NCBI GenBank assembly: GCA_963971575.1
Contig: OZ020622.1
Coordinates: forward strand, 37,571,741 to 37,635,740
Direction of reading: 5' to 3'
Length of the DNA stretch: 64,000 nucleotides
Source: Liopterus haemorrhoidalis
Lineage: Eukaryota; Arthropoda; Insecta; Coleoptera; Dytiscidae
How positions within the stretch are numbered: position 1 is the stretch's first letter; each line of letters opens with the position of its first letter. Under the pieces are notes generated by a model. That model made no database searches. It was not told the DNA's origin and worked only from the letters and a program-made list of their open reading frames with translations. Shown here piece after piece: positions 22,887 to 34,251 of the stretch. The position numbers and the translations under genes are program-made.

Positions 22887-23945
22887 TTTTTAGGGTTTGT
22901 AGGTTTGACCAAAAAACCCTTATACCATCATTTTGTCGTCTGTCTGTCTGTCTGTCTGTCTGTTCGGTCAAAATTGTAGCCAAACGGCTAAACCTAGAGA
23001 GTTGAAATTTGGCATGCTTATACAACTCGTTGACCCGCACATAGGAAAAATACTAAAACATCTAAAAAACATATCCCTCTAAAAATATAAACAAATATGT
23101 GCTCATCGAAAAAAAAAATATATTTTTTAAATTCTGAGTAGGGTATCAAATGAAAGCCCTTAGTACGTGGATTAACGATCAAAATTTTATTTTTGCAAAA
23201 TAAATTATTTTGATGCGATTTTTGCCATAATTGTGCAAAAAAAATTTTGTCCCACACCCTGTAGCCCAGATGGTTTAAACTAAAAATCTGAAAAAATTCT
23301 AAGTAATGTACATTGGTATGAACCGGAATAGTACAACAGGAATTTTTGATCAGATTATGTTTTCGGAAAATAACGCATTTTTTGTGTTTTTAAATAAAAT
23401 ATGTTAACTATTTAATACGTTGTGTAACATATCACAACAGTAACTCTCGTGGCGTGGTTGGATTCGTCGTGCGCTTAATAATATAAGTTAACTTGCAAAC
23501 TAGGGTTCGAATCCTGTTGATTGATTTTATTTTTTGATTTTTTTTTGCATTTTTATTTTGTTTAAATTATTTTGTTAAAATTCTAGTTATATTTGGTAAA
23601 TAGTGCATTTAATTTTTAAAAGCGTAAATTTAATAACCAGTGGAAATTGTTGAAATTATAATGTAATTCTATGTTTGACGAAATCAAAGGGCGGGACTTA
23701 TGATGTAAGCAACCAATGGAAGCCATAGGTGCAATTTTCAAAATCTTAATGAACTTTGCTATATAAAAAAAATACTGCATATATTTAGAAACTCAAATAA
23801 TGGTATTAGGCATTCGAATTAAAATTCATAAAAAAATATTTTGACATAAAATTTGTTTTGGCATCCCAAATAATCATCGTTCAGATACTAAATACCTGCA
23901 AAACCCAGAAATGTGTGAAAATTCACACTTCACATCAATTTTTAT
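22887..23945 (+). mobile_element. Helentron-like family A copy
   Basis: 5' end TTTTTAGGGTTTGTAGG, (GTCT)n at 22936-22963, the inverted subterminal motif ATACCTGCAAAACCC near 23890-23905, the hairpin GTGTGAAAATTCACAC and a T-run end. Tandem or local ORFs are artefacts. tRNA-like cassette at 23447-23520. The 3' end abuts a hAT (ZBED) remnant. Confidence 0.85.
23447..23520 (+). repeat. tRNA-like module
   Basis: Carries GTGGCGTGGTTGG (A-box-like) and GGGTTCGAATCCTG (a canonical B-box), about 50 bases apart. It lies at the same relative position as the cassettes in other family-A copies, but its sequence is different. Confidence 0.55.
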
Positions 23946-23949
23946 CTAA

Positions 23950-24763
23950 CAGGTTTCACTGTTGAAGTCTGGAACCAAGAAGTTGAGATTTTTGTTTTGA
24001 CAAACCCAGGTCACGTACCAAATTATTTAATTAATTCTGAGTTATTAAGTGAGGGAAAAAAACTTGCTTACATGGCTGACATATTCAGTCTGCCCAATGA
24101 AGTTTGTCTGCAGGGGTCATATACAAATATTTTTAATTTAAGAAATAAAATGGATACGTTCAAAAAGAAGCTAGCTAATTAGTTCTTTGGAATAGTCGCT
24201 TACAAGAGGATATAGAGATGTTTCCACTTTTGGAAGCATTTTTGATTGCTGCTGATGTCAACCAGAAAGTCATATTCAACATAATAAGTCAACATTTAAG
24301 AGCATTAGCTGAAAATTTTAATAATTATTTCCCTGAAAATGAGCATCCTCGTAAATCTAACCTCTAGATTAATAATCCATTCTTGGAAGATATAAAGCCA
24401 TGTGCACTTGATCCTCGTGGAAAAGAGATCTGATCGAGTTGTCTTCTGATGTCAATCTGGTGTCCAGACATAAAATGCAATCATTGTCTCAATTTTGGAA
24501 ATCGCTAGAAAAAGAACATCCATCTTTGAGTTATAAAGCTATCAAATTATTGGTCATTTATTCCACTTCCTATTGTGCGAAGCACATTCAGCCATATCAA
24601 TAATAAAAACCAAACAGAGAAATCTAAAGGATGTCAATGCAGCGCTTCGTCTCCCAGAAACAATTCTGCTGCCAAGTATATCAAAATAGCTTAGCTTTCA
24701 GCCGGTCCGCGAAATATATATCCTATTTTCACCGGTCCGCAGGTGCAAAAAGGTTGAAGAACA
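23950..24763 (+). pseudogene. ZBED5/FAM200-like hAT transposase remnant
   Basis: Frames give TGFTVEVWNQEVEIFVLTNP, then LISQHLRALAENFNNYFP-type and HPRKSNL...INNPFLEDI, as in ZBED5-like hAT transposases. The C-terminal dimerisation region survives only as IKLLVIYSTSYCAKH, with several stops. The hAT-like right end GGTTGAAGAACACTG closes it at about 24763. The N-terminal BED finger and much of the catalytic core are absent. Confidence 0.7.
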
Positions 24764-24829
24764 CTGAAATATGTAACAAAATTTATCCGCTGGATGTTTG
24801 CAACATCGATGACTAGAACTTGCCATTTT

Positions 24830-24888
24830 TGCAATATTTACGGACCGAATAGATTTAACCGTGTACCGGCGGTTGACAAACACTGATT
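24830..24888. mobile_element. Possible orphan hAT right end
   Basis: CCGGCGGTTGACAAACACTG resembles a hAT 3' terminus. No matching left end was located. Confidence 0.3.
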
Positions 24889-25789
24889 TAAGCAGCCCTT
24901 TTTCATTATTTGTAGTCTTTTTTTGTTTTAAAGACGCAACAAATGTCAACATAAATATAACCACTTAAAAAATATCTCTTAATGAAGTGTTATTCGAAAA
25001 ACTGTTTAGACCTGATAATATATCCTACACATAATGTTCCAAAAATACATTTTTGATATATTTATGTTCAATTAATTATTTTTACTAAATCGTTTTTAAA
25101 ATTCTTGTCTCTTGTTTCTATTTTTTTCTTTAAAATAAACACATAAACAACCCTTTAACACTGCAATATAAATTTCAACATGTATTTTTTACCAAACAGT
25201 TAAGTGTAAATATCTCAGTAGGACATGGGGAGAAAATAAGTAAAAAAGTTGACTGTTTACACAGCAGGGGTGCCAACGTATGCGACAGTTACCAACCCAT
25301 TCCCCTGTACTTTTTTAGATATAATTGTATATTATCTCCAAAGAGAACATATATTGAAACTTTTTTCGTGCTCCTATTATTTATTAAATTTATTTGAGAA
25401 TTAATATGGTCAAATTGAATTCTTTGTACATTCTCGAAAAAATGAAGCAATACATAAAATTTTAATACACTTTTTCAGAATCTTTAAAATTAGTTCACAG
25501 CTCTAAAACTAGTTGACTATAGACTATGCATTGTGGATAAAATTAGTAGGTAGTTTTAACGTTTAACGAAAGCGTTTAGAGCTATGAAAATTAATACGTA
25601 ACGAATGTTGTGATCTCTATGTTTTTTCAAACCAACTACGATGGAATAAAAGCATTTGTGACTTTTTACGAACCCGTTATCAGCGAGGTCGTGATTTCTT
25701 ACTAAATTTTAATAACAAATTTATAACCGCAACTACAGAAATTCAACTTTTCACGATTTCCGAAAATTGTTGATATATGTGCGAAAGTA
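24889..25789. other. AT-rich, no gene
   Basis: No coding signal or paired repeats seen. Confidence 0.45.
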
Positions 25790-26847
25790 TTTTTAGGGTT
25801 TGGTAGGCATGCCCAAAAAACCCTTATACTGTCATTTTGTCGTCTGTCTGTCTGTCTGTCTGTCTGTTTGGTAAAAATTGTAGCGACTAAACCTAGAGAG
25901 CTGAAATTTGGCATAACTTTACAACTCTTAGACCCGCACATAGGAAAAATAATAAAACATACCCCCCTAAAAATATAAACAAATAAGTGCTCATCGAAAA
26001 AAAAATATATATTTTTTTTAAATTCTGCTTAGGGTATCAAAATTTTATTTTGGCAAAATATATTATTTTGATGCAATTTTTGCCAAAATAGTACAAAAAA
26101 AAATTGCCCTACACCTGTAGCCCAGATGGTTTAAACTAAAAATCTGAAAAAATTCTAAGTAATGTACATTGGTGTGAACCGGAATAGTACAACAGGAATT
26201 TTTGATCAGATTATGTTCTCGGAAAATAACGCATTTTTTGGTTGACGATGTACAAATGTTATAGTTATGTAACACACTATACTAGACGGCGTATCCTGGT
26301 CTAATGGTTAACTTGCTCGCTTGCTACGCAACCAACTAGGGTTCGCTCCCGAGCAGAGGAGACAATTTTATTCTTTGTTTTTTGTTTAACTTATTTTGTC
26401 AAAATTCTAGTTATATTTTGGCAAATGTTGCATTTAATTTTTAAAAGCGTAAATTGAATAACCAGTTAGAATTGTTGGAATTATATTTTCGTTCTATGTG
26501 TCATGTATATGAAACCAGAGGGGCGGAGCATATAACTTAAATCAACCAATGGAAACCATAGGTGCAATTTTCAAAATCTTAATGAACCTTGCTATAAAAA
26601 AAAAAATACTGCACATATTTAGAAACCTAAATAATGGTATTAAGTATTCGAATTAAAATTAACAAAAAAATATTTTAACATAAAATTTGTTTTTAAAGCT
26701 CTTGGATTAACAGACGATAAATAATCGTTCATTTTACCGTGATTACTACAAAGCAAAATTTGTCCTACACACTCAGCATGCCGCCTTCACTTATTATATA
26801 CCTGCGAAACCTGCAATGTGTGAAAATTCACTTCACATTAATTTTTT
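25790..26847 (+). mobile_element. Helentron-like family A copy
   Basis: 5' end TTTTAGGGTTTGGTAGG, (GTCT)n at 25842-25867, and the tRNA-like cassette at 26286-26360. The 3' segment from about 26690 differs from other copies (GTTAATCC-like block, then CATGCCGCCTTCACTTATTA) and matches 10480-10560 instead. The hairpin is damaged (TGTGTGAAAATTCACTTCAC). Confidence 0.8.
26286..26360 (+). repeat. tRNA-like module
   Basis: GTATCCTGGTCTAATGGTTA looks like a tRNA 5' arm plus A-box, and GGGTTCGCTCCC is a B-box. It ends with a partial complement to its start. It is the most tRNA-like of the cassettes, but still sits inside the repeat. Confidence 0.55.
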
Positions 26848-26879
26848 AGGTTATGCAAAGTGAGATAGCTAATGTGTGT

Positions 26880-27205
26880 TTATATCAGGGAAGAATTAAA
26901 GTTTCAGATCGCTACGTTATTGTATATAACGTATATACAATAATGTAGTTTTTTTTTTCGTTACATTACGTTAAAAATAACATTAAAAAAATTAATTGTT
27001 ATGTTATATAAAGTTACGTAAATTATGTTATTAAACGTAACTCTGAAATTACCTGTATTTGGGATGCGTAAAGTGTCAATTTAAAAAAATAGTTCCAAAT
27101 TAATAAACGTTATAAATATATCGTTACGTTATTGTATTAGAAATTGCTGTTTAATCGTTATTATAACGTTATCGGGTATCGTTACGTTATCCATCCCTAA
27201 TTTTC
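26880..27205. mobile_element. hAT-like element rich in ACGTTAC motifs
   Basis: The many copies of AACGTTAT/GTTACGTT on both strands and the end GTTATCCATCCCTA suggest a hAT non-autonomous element. The left end and target duplication are not clear. Confidence 0.4.
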
Positions 27206-27796
27206 ATACATACGTCTAAACGTGTAATGACACAGAACATAATATAAATAATAAAATTAACCTCCGACAACATTTCTTATAGAGAATAATGGTCTCCAGG
27301 TGAGAATTTAAAATTATTCCAATAATTAAAGTTACCATTTGAACTGTCTAATGGTCATGCAGCTAAACGCAGTCGTAAATATCAATTATCTGTCTGTTCT
27401 CTCTGCGCGCCACTACTCTTAACTGATTATAAGTTCCAGATGATATCTGGTTTCAAATGTACTCAACACTGGACATTTGTTTTTATTAATGTCTGGATAA
27501 AAATGTCGACATGTTCATTAATATTATCTATGTTATGAAGATGTAAGAATTCTATGCAGGTAGAATCAACTCTGTTTTTATCTAAAGGGTATGTTTACTG
27601 AACACCACAATTAATATGAAATTTCACTTTTTGTTACTTTGTTACTCTCCAGGGTTTATTACGTAAATAATTACTTTATTATATTAGATTTGTAGACCAG
27701 TTTTCTATGTATAGGGGAATTATTTAACAGTATGAAATAATAAGTTTACTGATTAATTTAAGGATAAAGGGTTTTTATTTAATACCTTAAGTAAAA
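27206..27796. other. AT-rich, no gene
   Basis: Nothing recognised. Confidence 0.4.
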
Positions 27797-27836
27797 TCAA
27801 GCTTTGTGTTGCTCTGACTGAGTTACAAGAGCCGAG

Positions 27837-28211
27837 ATGCACAGGTCCAAAATAAGTAGCTCTGAAATGAGATTTCTAGGGAAAATTGAAGGTAAAACAA
27901 AATTGAACAGAATAAGAAATGAAGTATTTAGAGAAAAACTAGACACAAAACCAGTTGAGATTATAATAGGAGAAGGACAGCTAAGATGGCTGGGACATAT
28001 ACACAGAATGAGTAAAGACAAAATAGTAAAAAGAATTTTTGAAGCAAGAAGAGTGAAGAAAGTTAGACCAGGAAGACCAAGAAAAAACTGGCACCGAGAA
28101 ACAATAGAAGCTGTAACGAAGAGAGTCGTAAAGTGGGAGGAGATAAGAAAATATACCAAGGACAGAACACGATGGAAAGAAGTATGGAGAACAACACCAG
28201 AAAATAAGTAA
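27837..28211 (+). pseudogene. LINE ORF2 C-terminal tail
   Basis: 124 codons: SSEMRFLGKIEGKTKLNRIR, then QLRWLGHIHRMSKDKIVKRI and RPGRPRKNW. This is the basic C-terminal region that follows the reverse transcriptase in many insect LINEs (RTE/Jockey-type 'EMKFLRRI...QLRWLGHV...RGRPRKRW'). The RT itself is absent. The last codons overlap a probable 3' UTR (to about 28260). Confidence 0.75.
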
Positions 28212-28569
28212 CTCGAATATAGCCTTACACCGCAAGGTAGAAAGGCTTCAGGATTAAGTAAGTGAAATGAAAAACATAATTTTTGGGTTTTGTACGTATG
28301 ACCAGAGCCGTGACTAGGCAAAGGCAACAGGAGCACGTCCGGGGCCTTGATGATAGGAGTGTCCTAAAATGTTGTGCAAAAAAATAACAATATTTTCAAA
28401 AAACTGATAATTATTATAGACAAATTACAGGATCCCATTTTTGAATGAAAATATACTTATATGTACCAAAAATTTATTTTGTTTGTGGTGATATGAAATA
28501 TTTTCTTTCACTAGACCTAATCAAAATAATTCACAGCAATAATATTGTTCCAAAATGTTAATGTATTTA

Positions 28570-29143
28570 AAAAAAATCAGCTGTGGCCACCACAGGACCG
28601 ACCGCCATTACAAAGTACTTGTATAACATACATTCTAGCAGCAGAGTAGTTATTATTGTAAAAGACAATAACGTATTATATTACGTTGACAATTTCGTGT
28701 ATATTACGTTGATAATGTGTATTTATAATTTACGATAGCCATGGAAACGTACCTGCATAAATACAAAAAAAAATCAAAAAAAAGTTATTAGTTATTGCTT
28801 TTATAGCAACTTTTGTTAAATAAATGTTTTCGAAATATTATATTCGCAAAAATTTTAAAACCAACACTAGTAAACTCCCATTTCTAGTTAATCGATTTTT
28901 ACTAAAAGTTGATCAACTCATGTCATTGATCTCAAAAGCTTAAATATGAAGTTTCATAAAAGTCCTTTTAGCCGAATTTGCTCTGCACGTGTACACGGAC
29001 CGACAGACAGACAGACATCATGCTAAAAATAGTCACAACGTTATGTAGGGACCTCAATTCGTGGAGATCCATCGAAATCTCGAAATGTCAAATTCGGTAT
29101 GATCACAATACCTCCCTTATATATGTTGGCGGCCGGTAAAAAT
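28570..29143 (-). mobile_element. Helentron-like family B copy
   Basis: The 3' hairpin CTGTGGCCACCACAG lies at 28580-28594 and the 5' end at 29143 (TTTTTACCGGCCGCCAAC on the minus strand). The subterminal ACCGACCGCCA just inside the hairpin is inverted relative to the 5' end. The microsatellite is very short here (29002-29017). Confidence 0.8.
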
Positions 29144-29186
29144 ATATAGCACCTAGCAAGATTTAAGATGAAAAGTTAAATAAGTA

Positions 29187-30232
29187 CAGGCTATTCCAAA
29201 CGATTAGGCGGAACTAATTGGAATTTTCATTTTTGTGAGTTGTATTTAGTTACTTTTTTATATTAAGTCGTCAAGGGTGAAATTTGTAGAAATAAAGCAA
29301 AATCTGTTGATAACTTACAAATATAAGGAATTATTTTATTCATGAAAGTATGCATCTATATTGTCCAAACACTTTTGTCATTTAAGCGGCAGGTTGTTCA
29401 GGCTGGTAGTATAAAACCCCGGCGGACGAGAGTCAATGAATTCCTGGAAGGCCAGTTTTACATCATTGTCGGAATTAAACTGTTTTCCTATTAAAAAGTT
29501 GTCCAAATTGCGGAAGAAGTGGTAGTCAGTGGGGGCTAAGTCTGGTGAGTACAGAGGATGATGAAGAAGTTCCAACTCCAATTTCTGTAGTTTTGCTACA
29601 GTCATTTGCGCAGTGTGTGGTCTAGCGTTATCATGCAATAAGATAGGAGTCGATCTGTTGACCAATCTAGGCTGTTTTTCTTTAAGTTTTTGCATCATTT
29701 TGTCCAGTTGGTTGCATATTTCTGCTGTGATCGATGAGGCAGTTTCTTTTTTTTTTTTTTTTTTAATTTTAAGTTACCTGTACGACATTTGCTGAACCAA
29801 TTTGAATCTGCTGCGTAGTAATACTAGATCCAAATACACTATTAATATTTCGCGCGGTCTGCGATGCCGTAGTTCCACGTAAGAACTCCTACTTCATAAT
29901 AGTGCGAATTCCCGATCGTTCCATTATCAACTAAATTAATTTAACAAAAAAGATTTTGATATTTTTGAGCATACAATGATTTCTTTAAACAACCGAAATG
30001 TGTAACTTCCCAACAAAAAAAAATAAAATAAAATAAAATAAGAACGGTAAAATATTAAGCCAATGTCAAATAATAAGCTGTTAAAGTTGGCAATATTATT
30101 AACTACAAATTTCATCCTTGACGACCTGATATATAGAAGTTGGCTTTTTCTGAACAAAACGATTAAAAGCTTCAATTAATCTGTAAAAATTACTAGATTT
30201 GAAAATCTAGTTCCGCTTAATCGCTCGGAATA
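29187..30232 (-). mobile_element. Mariner (lineage 4), internally deleted
   Basis: Ends carry GGCTATTCCAAACGATTAGG and the complement of TTCCGCTTAATCG. The left end follows a TA. The transposase N-terminus (29930-29765) and C-terminus (29740-29340) are both present, but about half of the protein between them is gone, replaced by an 18-20 base A/T homopolymer. A MITE with the same ends lies at 60347-60744. Confidence 0.7.
29340..29930 (-). pseudogene. Mariner lineage 4 transposase, deleted
   Basis: N-terminal frame MERSGIRTIMK-stop-EFLRGT continues as TTASQTARNINSVFG, the mariner helix-turn-helix region. After the poly-A junction the frame reads EICNQLDKMMQKLKEKQPRL, LLHDNARPHTAQ (second Asp) and YSPDLAPTDYHFF (third Asp, D,D34D spacing). 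The first catalytic Asp is deleted, and the final LPLKW is cut short by TGA in place of TGG. Confidence 0.75.
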
Positions 30233-30911
30233 AACTTTAAGATCTAACGATGTAAAAGTTAAAACAGTGTAAAAATCTTAATAGTATACATATAAGTGAA
30301 AGAATTTTTTTGTAAAATTTTCATTTCACAAAAAAAAAAATTTGTAGGGGGCTTAGATATAAAATCTTACGCAGGGCCCGAAAAAAGCTAGTCACGGCAC
30401 TGGGTATGACAAAAAAAACCTTTCAATGTCATTCATGTCTGTATGTCTGTATGGTAGAAATTGTAGCCAAACGACTGAACATAGAAAGTTGAAATCTAGC
30501 ATTCTTATAAAACTCTTTGGCGCGCATACAGGAAAACTATCGAGTTCAAAAAAACACATAAAATAACAAACATGTATTTAATGAAAAAATAAATATCTTA
30601 AAATTGTGAGTGGTGTTCAAATGAAACCTCTTAAAGAGCGGATAAGAAAAAAACATTTTTTTTTTCTGTGGGTTTTCACCAATAAAATGTCCAAAAAAAT
30701 TTTGTCCCTCACCTTTTTCACACAAGGGTAAATTTTGAAAAAATCTAAGTAATGTGCATTGATGGGAACCGGAATAATTCAACAGGAATTCTTGATCAGA
30801 TTTTATTTAGAAAAATATAGATTTTTTATGTGCCTGAAAAAATAATTATTTTGATTTAAATTTATTACGTGGTATCACTGACGGTACACTAAAAGTTACT
30901 CTAAATGTTCA

Positions 30912-30963
30912 TTTTTAGGGTTTTGTAGGTATGACCAAAAAACCCTTATACCGTCATTTTGTC

Positions 30964-31001
<38 letters not shown>

Positions 31002-31986
31002 TCGGTAAAAATTGTAGCCAAACGGCTAAACCTAGAGAGTTGAAATTTGGCATGCTTATACAACTCTTTCACCCGCATATAGGAAAAATACTAAAACATC
31101 TATAAAACATATCCCCCTAAAAATATAAACAAATATGTGCTCATCGAAAAAAAAAATATTTTTTTATAATTCTGAGTAGGGTATCAAATGAAAGCCCTTG
31201 GTACGTGGATTAACGATCAAATTTTTATTTTTGCAAAATAAATTATTTCGAAGCGATTTTTGCCAAAATTGTGCAAAAATTTTTTTGTCCCACACCCTGT
31301 AGCCCAGATGGTTTAAACTAAAAATCTGAAAAAATTCTAAGTAATGTACATTGGTGTGAACCGGAATAGTTCAACAGGAATTTTTGATTAGATTAGGTTT
31401 TTGGAAAAAAACGCATTTTTTGTGATTTTTGGCTAATAATGTACACAAGTTATAGCTTTGTAACATGCCACATTGTAACGTGTATGCTGGTCTAGTGGTA
31501 TTTGACGCTGATTTTTCACCCAAGTAACCCGATCCGAAAGAGATCGAACCCTGTGAGAAGAGACTATATTATTTTTTGTTTTTTTTTTTTATATTGTTTA
31601 AATTATTTTTTCAAAATTCTAGTTATATTTTGGCAAATGTTGCATTTAATTTTTAAAAGCGTAAATTTAATAGCCAGTGGAAATTGTTTAAATTATAATT
31701 TAATTCTGTTTCAATGTACACGAAATCAGAGGGGCGGAACTTATAACAACCAATGGAAGCCATAGGCGCAATTTTTAAAATTTTTAATGAACCTTGCTAT
31801 GTAAAAAAAAAAATACTGCACATATTTAGAAACCTAGATAATGGTACTAGGCGTTCGAATTAAAATTAACAAAAAAAATATTTTAATATAAAATTTGTTT
31901 TCGCATCCAAAATAATCATCATTCACTTACTAAATACCTGCAAAACCCTGAAATGTGTGAATATTCACACTTCACATCAATTTTTT
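30912..31986 (+). mobile_element. Helentron-like family A copy
   Basis: A complete-looking copy: 5' TTTTTAGGGTTTTGTAGG, (GTCT)n at 30964-31001, tRNA-like cassette, inverted subterminal ATACCTGCAAAACCCT, hairpin GTGTGAATATTCACAC and T-run end at 31986. It is the best reference for this family in the window. Confidence 0.88.
31480..31558 (+). repeat. tRNA-like module
   Basis: GTATGCTGGTCTAGTGGTA (A-box region) and GAGATCGAACCC (B-box-like). It has the same cassette type as the copy at 56321-56402, which is also family A. Confidence 0.5.
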
Positions 31987-32584
31987 AGTGTACCATGAAG
32001 TCCCTTTAACACTACTTTTTTTTACAGTATGTGACAAATCACGTTTCGAATGTTTACCACCTCAATTATTGACAATGTAATATGTAAAATAAAAATATGC
32101 AAACCAAAACTTAACATAAGAAAGCAATAAATCTAATGCAAAATTCACTAATTCATTCAACAATTATTTTATCTGTGTATCTTTTCGATCTCCTACTGCG
32201 TCTCTATTATTATTCATAGTAATATTTATCCATGTTCACACTTTTTTATCGACAGAATTACCATATGTTCAGAATTAAATACTTCCTCAATTAAAGCACC
32301 TAAATAAACACGAATATAAACATACGTTAACTATTATATTTAATCCCTGGTTAGAGCTGTTGTTATATTTTTTTACGTGGACAAAAGAGGCTAGAAAATT
32401 ATTGTGTGATGATGCAAGAATAGGGCTTGCTTGTAATAAAAGATGTGATCATATTTACATTTGTTTCGGATGTGGAAAAAATTAAATTTTTATGTTAATC
32501 TTGGCAATTAAATTTCTTATAATGAGATTTAAATTTAAAAAAACTTTGTAAACTCTTGTTAAATGAATACTTTTTTAAAAGAGA
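31987..32584. other. AT-rich, no gene
   Basis: No coding signal or paired ends. Confidence 0.45.
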
Positions 32585-32827
32585 TTTTTTAGTTCTTCCA
32601 GCATGTACGCCATGTCTGTTACATTATCTGATAGTAGAATAATATCGTCTGCGAATCTAAGATTGTTAAGTCTCACTCCGACTACATCTAGACCACGATT
32701 CGCTCAGTCACAGTTTTTAAACGTCAACTCCAGAGCTGCGTTGAATAATTTGGGAGAAATCGGATCGCCTTGTCGAACACCGCGTTCTATCCCAAATTTA
32801 TCCGTTTTCGTATGGAATTTTACGTAA
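32585..32827 (-). pseudogene. RTE-clade reverse transcriptase, 3' segment
   Basis: Minus-strand frame KFHTKTDKFGIERGVRQGD, PISPKLFNAALE, then LRFADDIILLSD: RT motif B' (GVRQGDPISP) and the FADD catalytic box. One stop follows FKNCD. It continues the frame of 34216-34251 and 35051-35382 once the two insertions between them are removed. It ends abruptly at about 32585. Confidence 0.82.
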
Positions 32828-34209
32828 TAATTATAATAATGTTAACAAATACAAAATATTTTTACATACGTCAGAAGTTAATAAAGGTAATAATGGGAAA
32901 AAATACTACAAATAAACATAGTATAAACAATAATACATTGAATTTAACATTAAAAATAAAGTTATAAAATGCTTTAGTTATTAAATATAGTCTTTTTGAA
33001 TTGCTGGTTGTTTAACTTCTTTATTGCCAAGGGGAGTATGTTGTAAAATAAGATACCAAAATAATTGAAGACTGCCTTGATTTGGTCAATCTTACCTATT
33101 TTGGTCTGATTATATCATTTTTTCTTGTAAAATGAGCATGTATTTGATTTTGCTGTTCATAATTAATCAGGTTGCAATGTACGTAGACGAGACATTGAAA
33201 TATAAATATACACGGCAAGGTAAGGATATTCAAATCAGTAAATTTGTGATTACAGTCTGATCTGTAGGATAAGTTAGCTATTATTCTAATAACGCGTCTT
33301 TGCAAAGAAAATATTCTCTGTGAAAAGGGGGACTGTCCCCAGGCAAGAATCGCGTAGGACATGTGACTATGAAAGAGTGAGTAAAATATTACGGCACACT
33401 CTATGTCTGAGATTACGCAAACAAAAAATTGCTTTACAAAGTTTATTAGCAAGATGATCTATATGAACTTCCCAGCTAAGATTAACACCAAAATGGACAC
33501 CTAAGAATTTAATTGATTCTGGATTTTCCATATGTGCCAATCGAAGTGAGAAGATCATTTGCTGAGTTTTTTGAGCGTTTAAACTTAGGTTATTAGCAGT
33601 GAACCACTCACGACTAAGTTTTAAATTGGTGTTATTTAAAGATAATGTTTCTCCAAAGTCCTTCGAAGTTGAAATTATGGTGGTATCATCCGCGTATAAT
33701 ATTGTGTTTGTAGTTTTGAGGAAGGAAGGCACGTCATTAATATAGATTAGGAAGAGGAAAGGTCCAAGAATAGAGCCTTCAGGGATGCCATATTTAACAG
33801 TTTGAACTCGTGACTTAACACCCTTTAAGTAAACAAACTGTTTCCTGTCTTTAAAATATGATGCAAGAAGTGAACAGCTATTATGACTAATATTATAACA
33901 GGCCAGTTTTTGAATTAATAAAGCTGGACAAAGACAATCAAATGCCTTTGTCAGATCTAAAAATGTGGATATACTGTGTGCTCCTTCCTCAAAAGATCTA
34001 GTAATGATGAGCTCAAGTATCACCGAACAGGTGGACATTCCTGCTCTGAAGCCGAACTGCCTAGGATTGAGAAGGTTGTGATGCTGAAAGTGGGTTTGTA
34101 ATTGGGACAATAACAATTTTTCAAAAATTTTGAAAAATATAGGAAGTGAGGAAATAGGCCTAAAATTTGACATATCGTTTTTGTCGCCTTTTTTATAAAC
34201 GGGAATAAG
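32828..34209 (-). mobile_element. 5'-truncated LINE (CR1/Jockey-type) inserted in the RTE
   Basis: The 6-bp duplication ACGTAA flanks it at 32822-32827 and 34210-34215. The minus-strand 5' end starts inside RT (LIPVYKKGDKND). The ORF ends near 32965 and an AT-rich tail ends at 32828. This is the normal outcome of truncated target-primed reverse transcription. Confidence 0.8.
32965..34205 (-). pseudogene. CR1/Jockey-type reverse transcriptase, frameshifted
   Basis: Motifs in order: NFRPISSLPIFFKIFEKLL, then QFGFRAGMSTCSVILELI, FLDLTKAFDCL (motif A), GIPEGSILGPFLFLIYIND (motif B', Glu in place of Gln) and LYADDTTII (catalytic YADD). The thumb region follows. A frameshift near 33410 moves the rest (ILAWGQSPFSQRIFSLQRRV) to another frame, and a second break near 33096 precedes the ending LPLAIKKLNNQQFKK. 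The endonuclease domain is missing by 5' truncation. Confidence 0.85.
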
Positions 34210-34215
34210 ACGTAA

Positions 34216-34251
34216 GCCGTAGCATTTCTATAAATACTATCTATCAGTCTA
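34216..34251 (-). pseudogene. RTE reverse transcriptase, middle scrap
   Basis: Twelve codons, RLIDSIYRNATA, between the two nested insertions. It joins in frame with the segments on either side. Confidence 0.75.

Larger units (their letters stand above)
28303..30402. mobile_element. hAT element carrying two younger insertions
   Basis: Ends are CAGAGCCGTGACTAG and CTAGTCACGGCACTG. Flanking octamers CGTATGAC and GGTATGAC differ at one base. The interior holds a family-B Helentron-like copy and a mariner. No hAT transposase remains. Confidence 0.8.
28280..30830 (+). mobile_element. Diverged family-A Helentron-like copy split by hAT
   Basis: The 5' end TTTTTGGGTTTTGTACGTATGAC (28280-28302) continues after the hAT at 30403 with GGTATGACAAAAAAAACC, a reduced GTCTGTAT tract and the family-A body (GTTGAAATCTAGCATTC, GGAACCGGAATAATTCAACA). 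The 3' hairpin is not present. Confidence 0.75.

Noticed and set aside
27797..28336. 179-residue minus-strand ORF
   Set aside because: Antisense shadow of the plus-strand LINE C-terminal frame at 27837-28211, which has the recognisable motifs.
23447..31558. Genuine host tRNA genes at the tRNA-like modules
   Set aside because: They lie at a fixed place inside a dispersed repeat, and I could not draw complete acceptor and anticodon stems. Reported as tRNA-like modules only.
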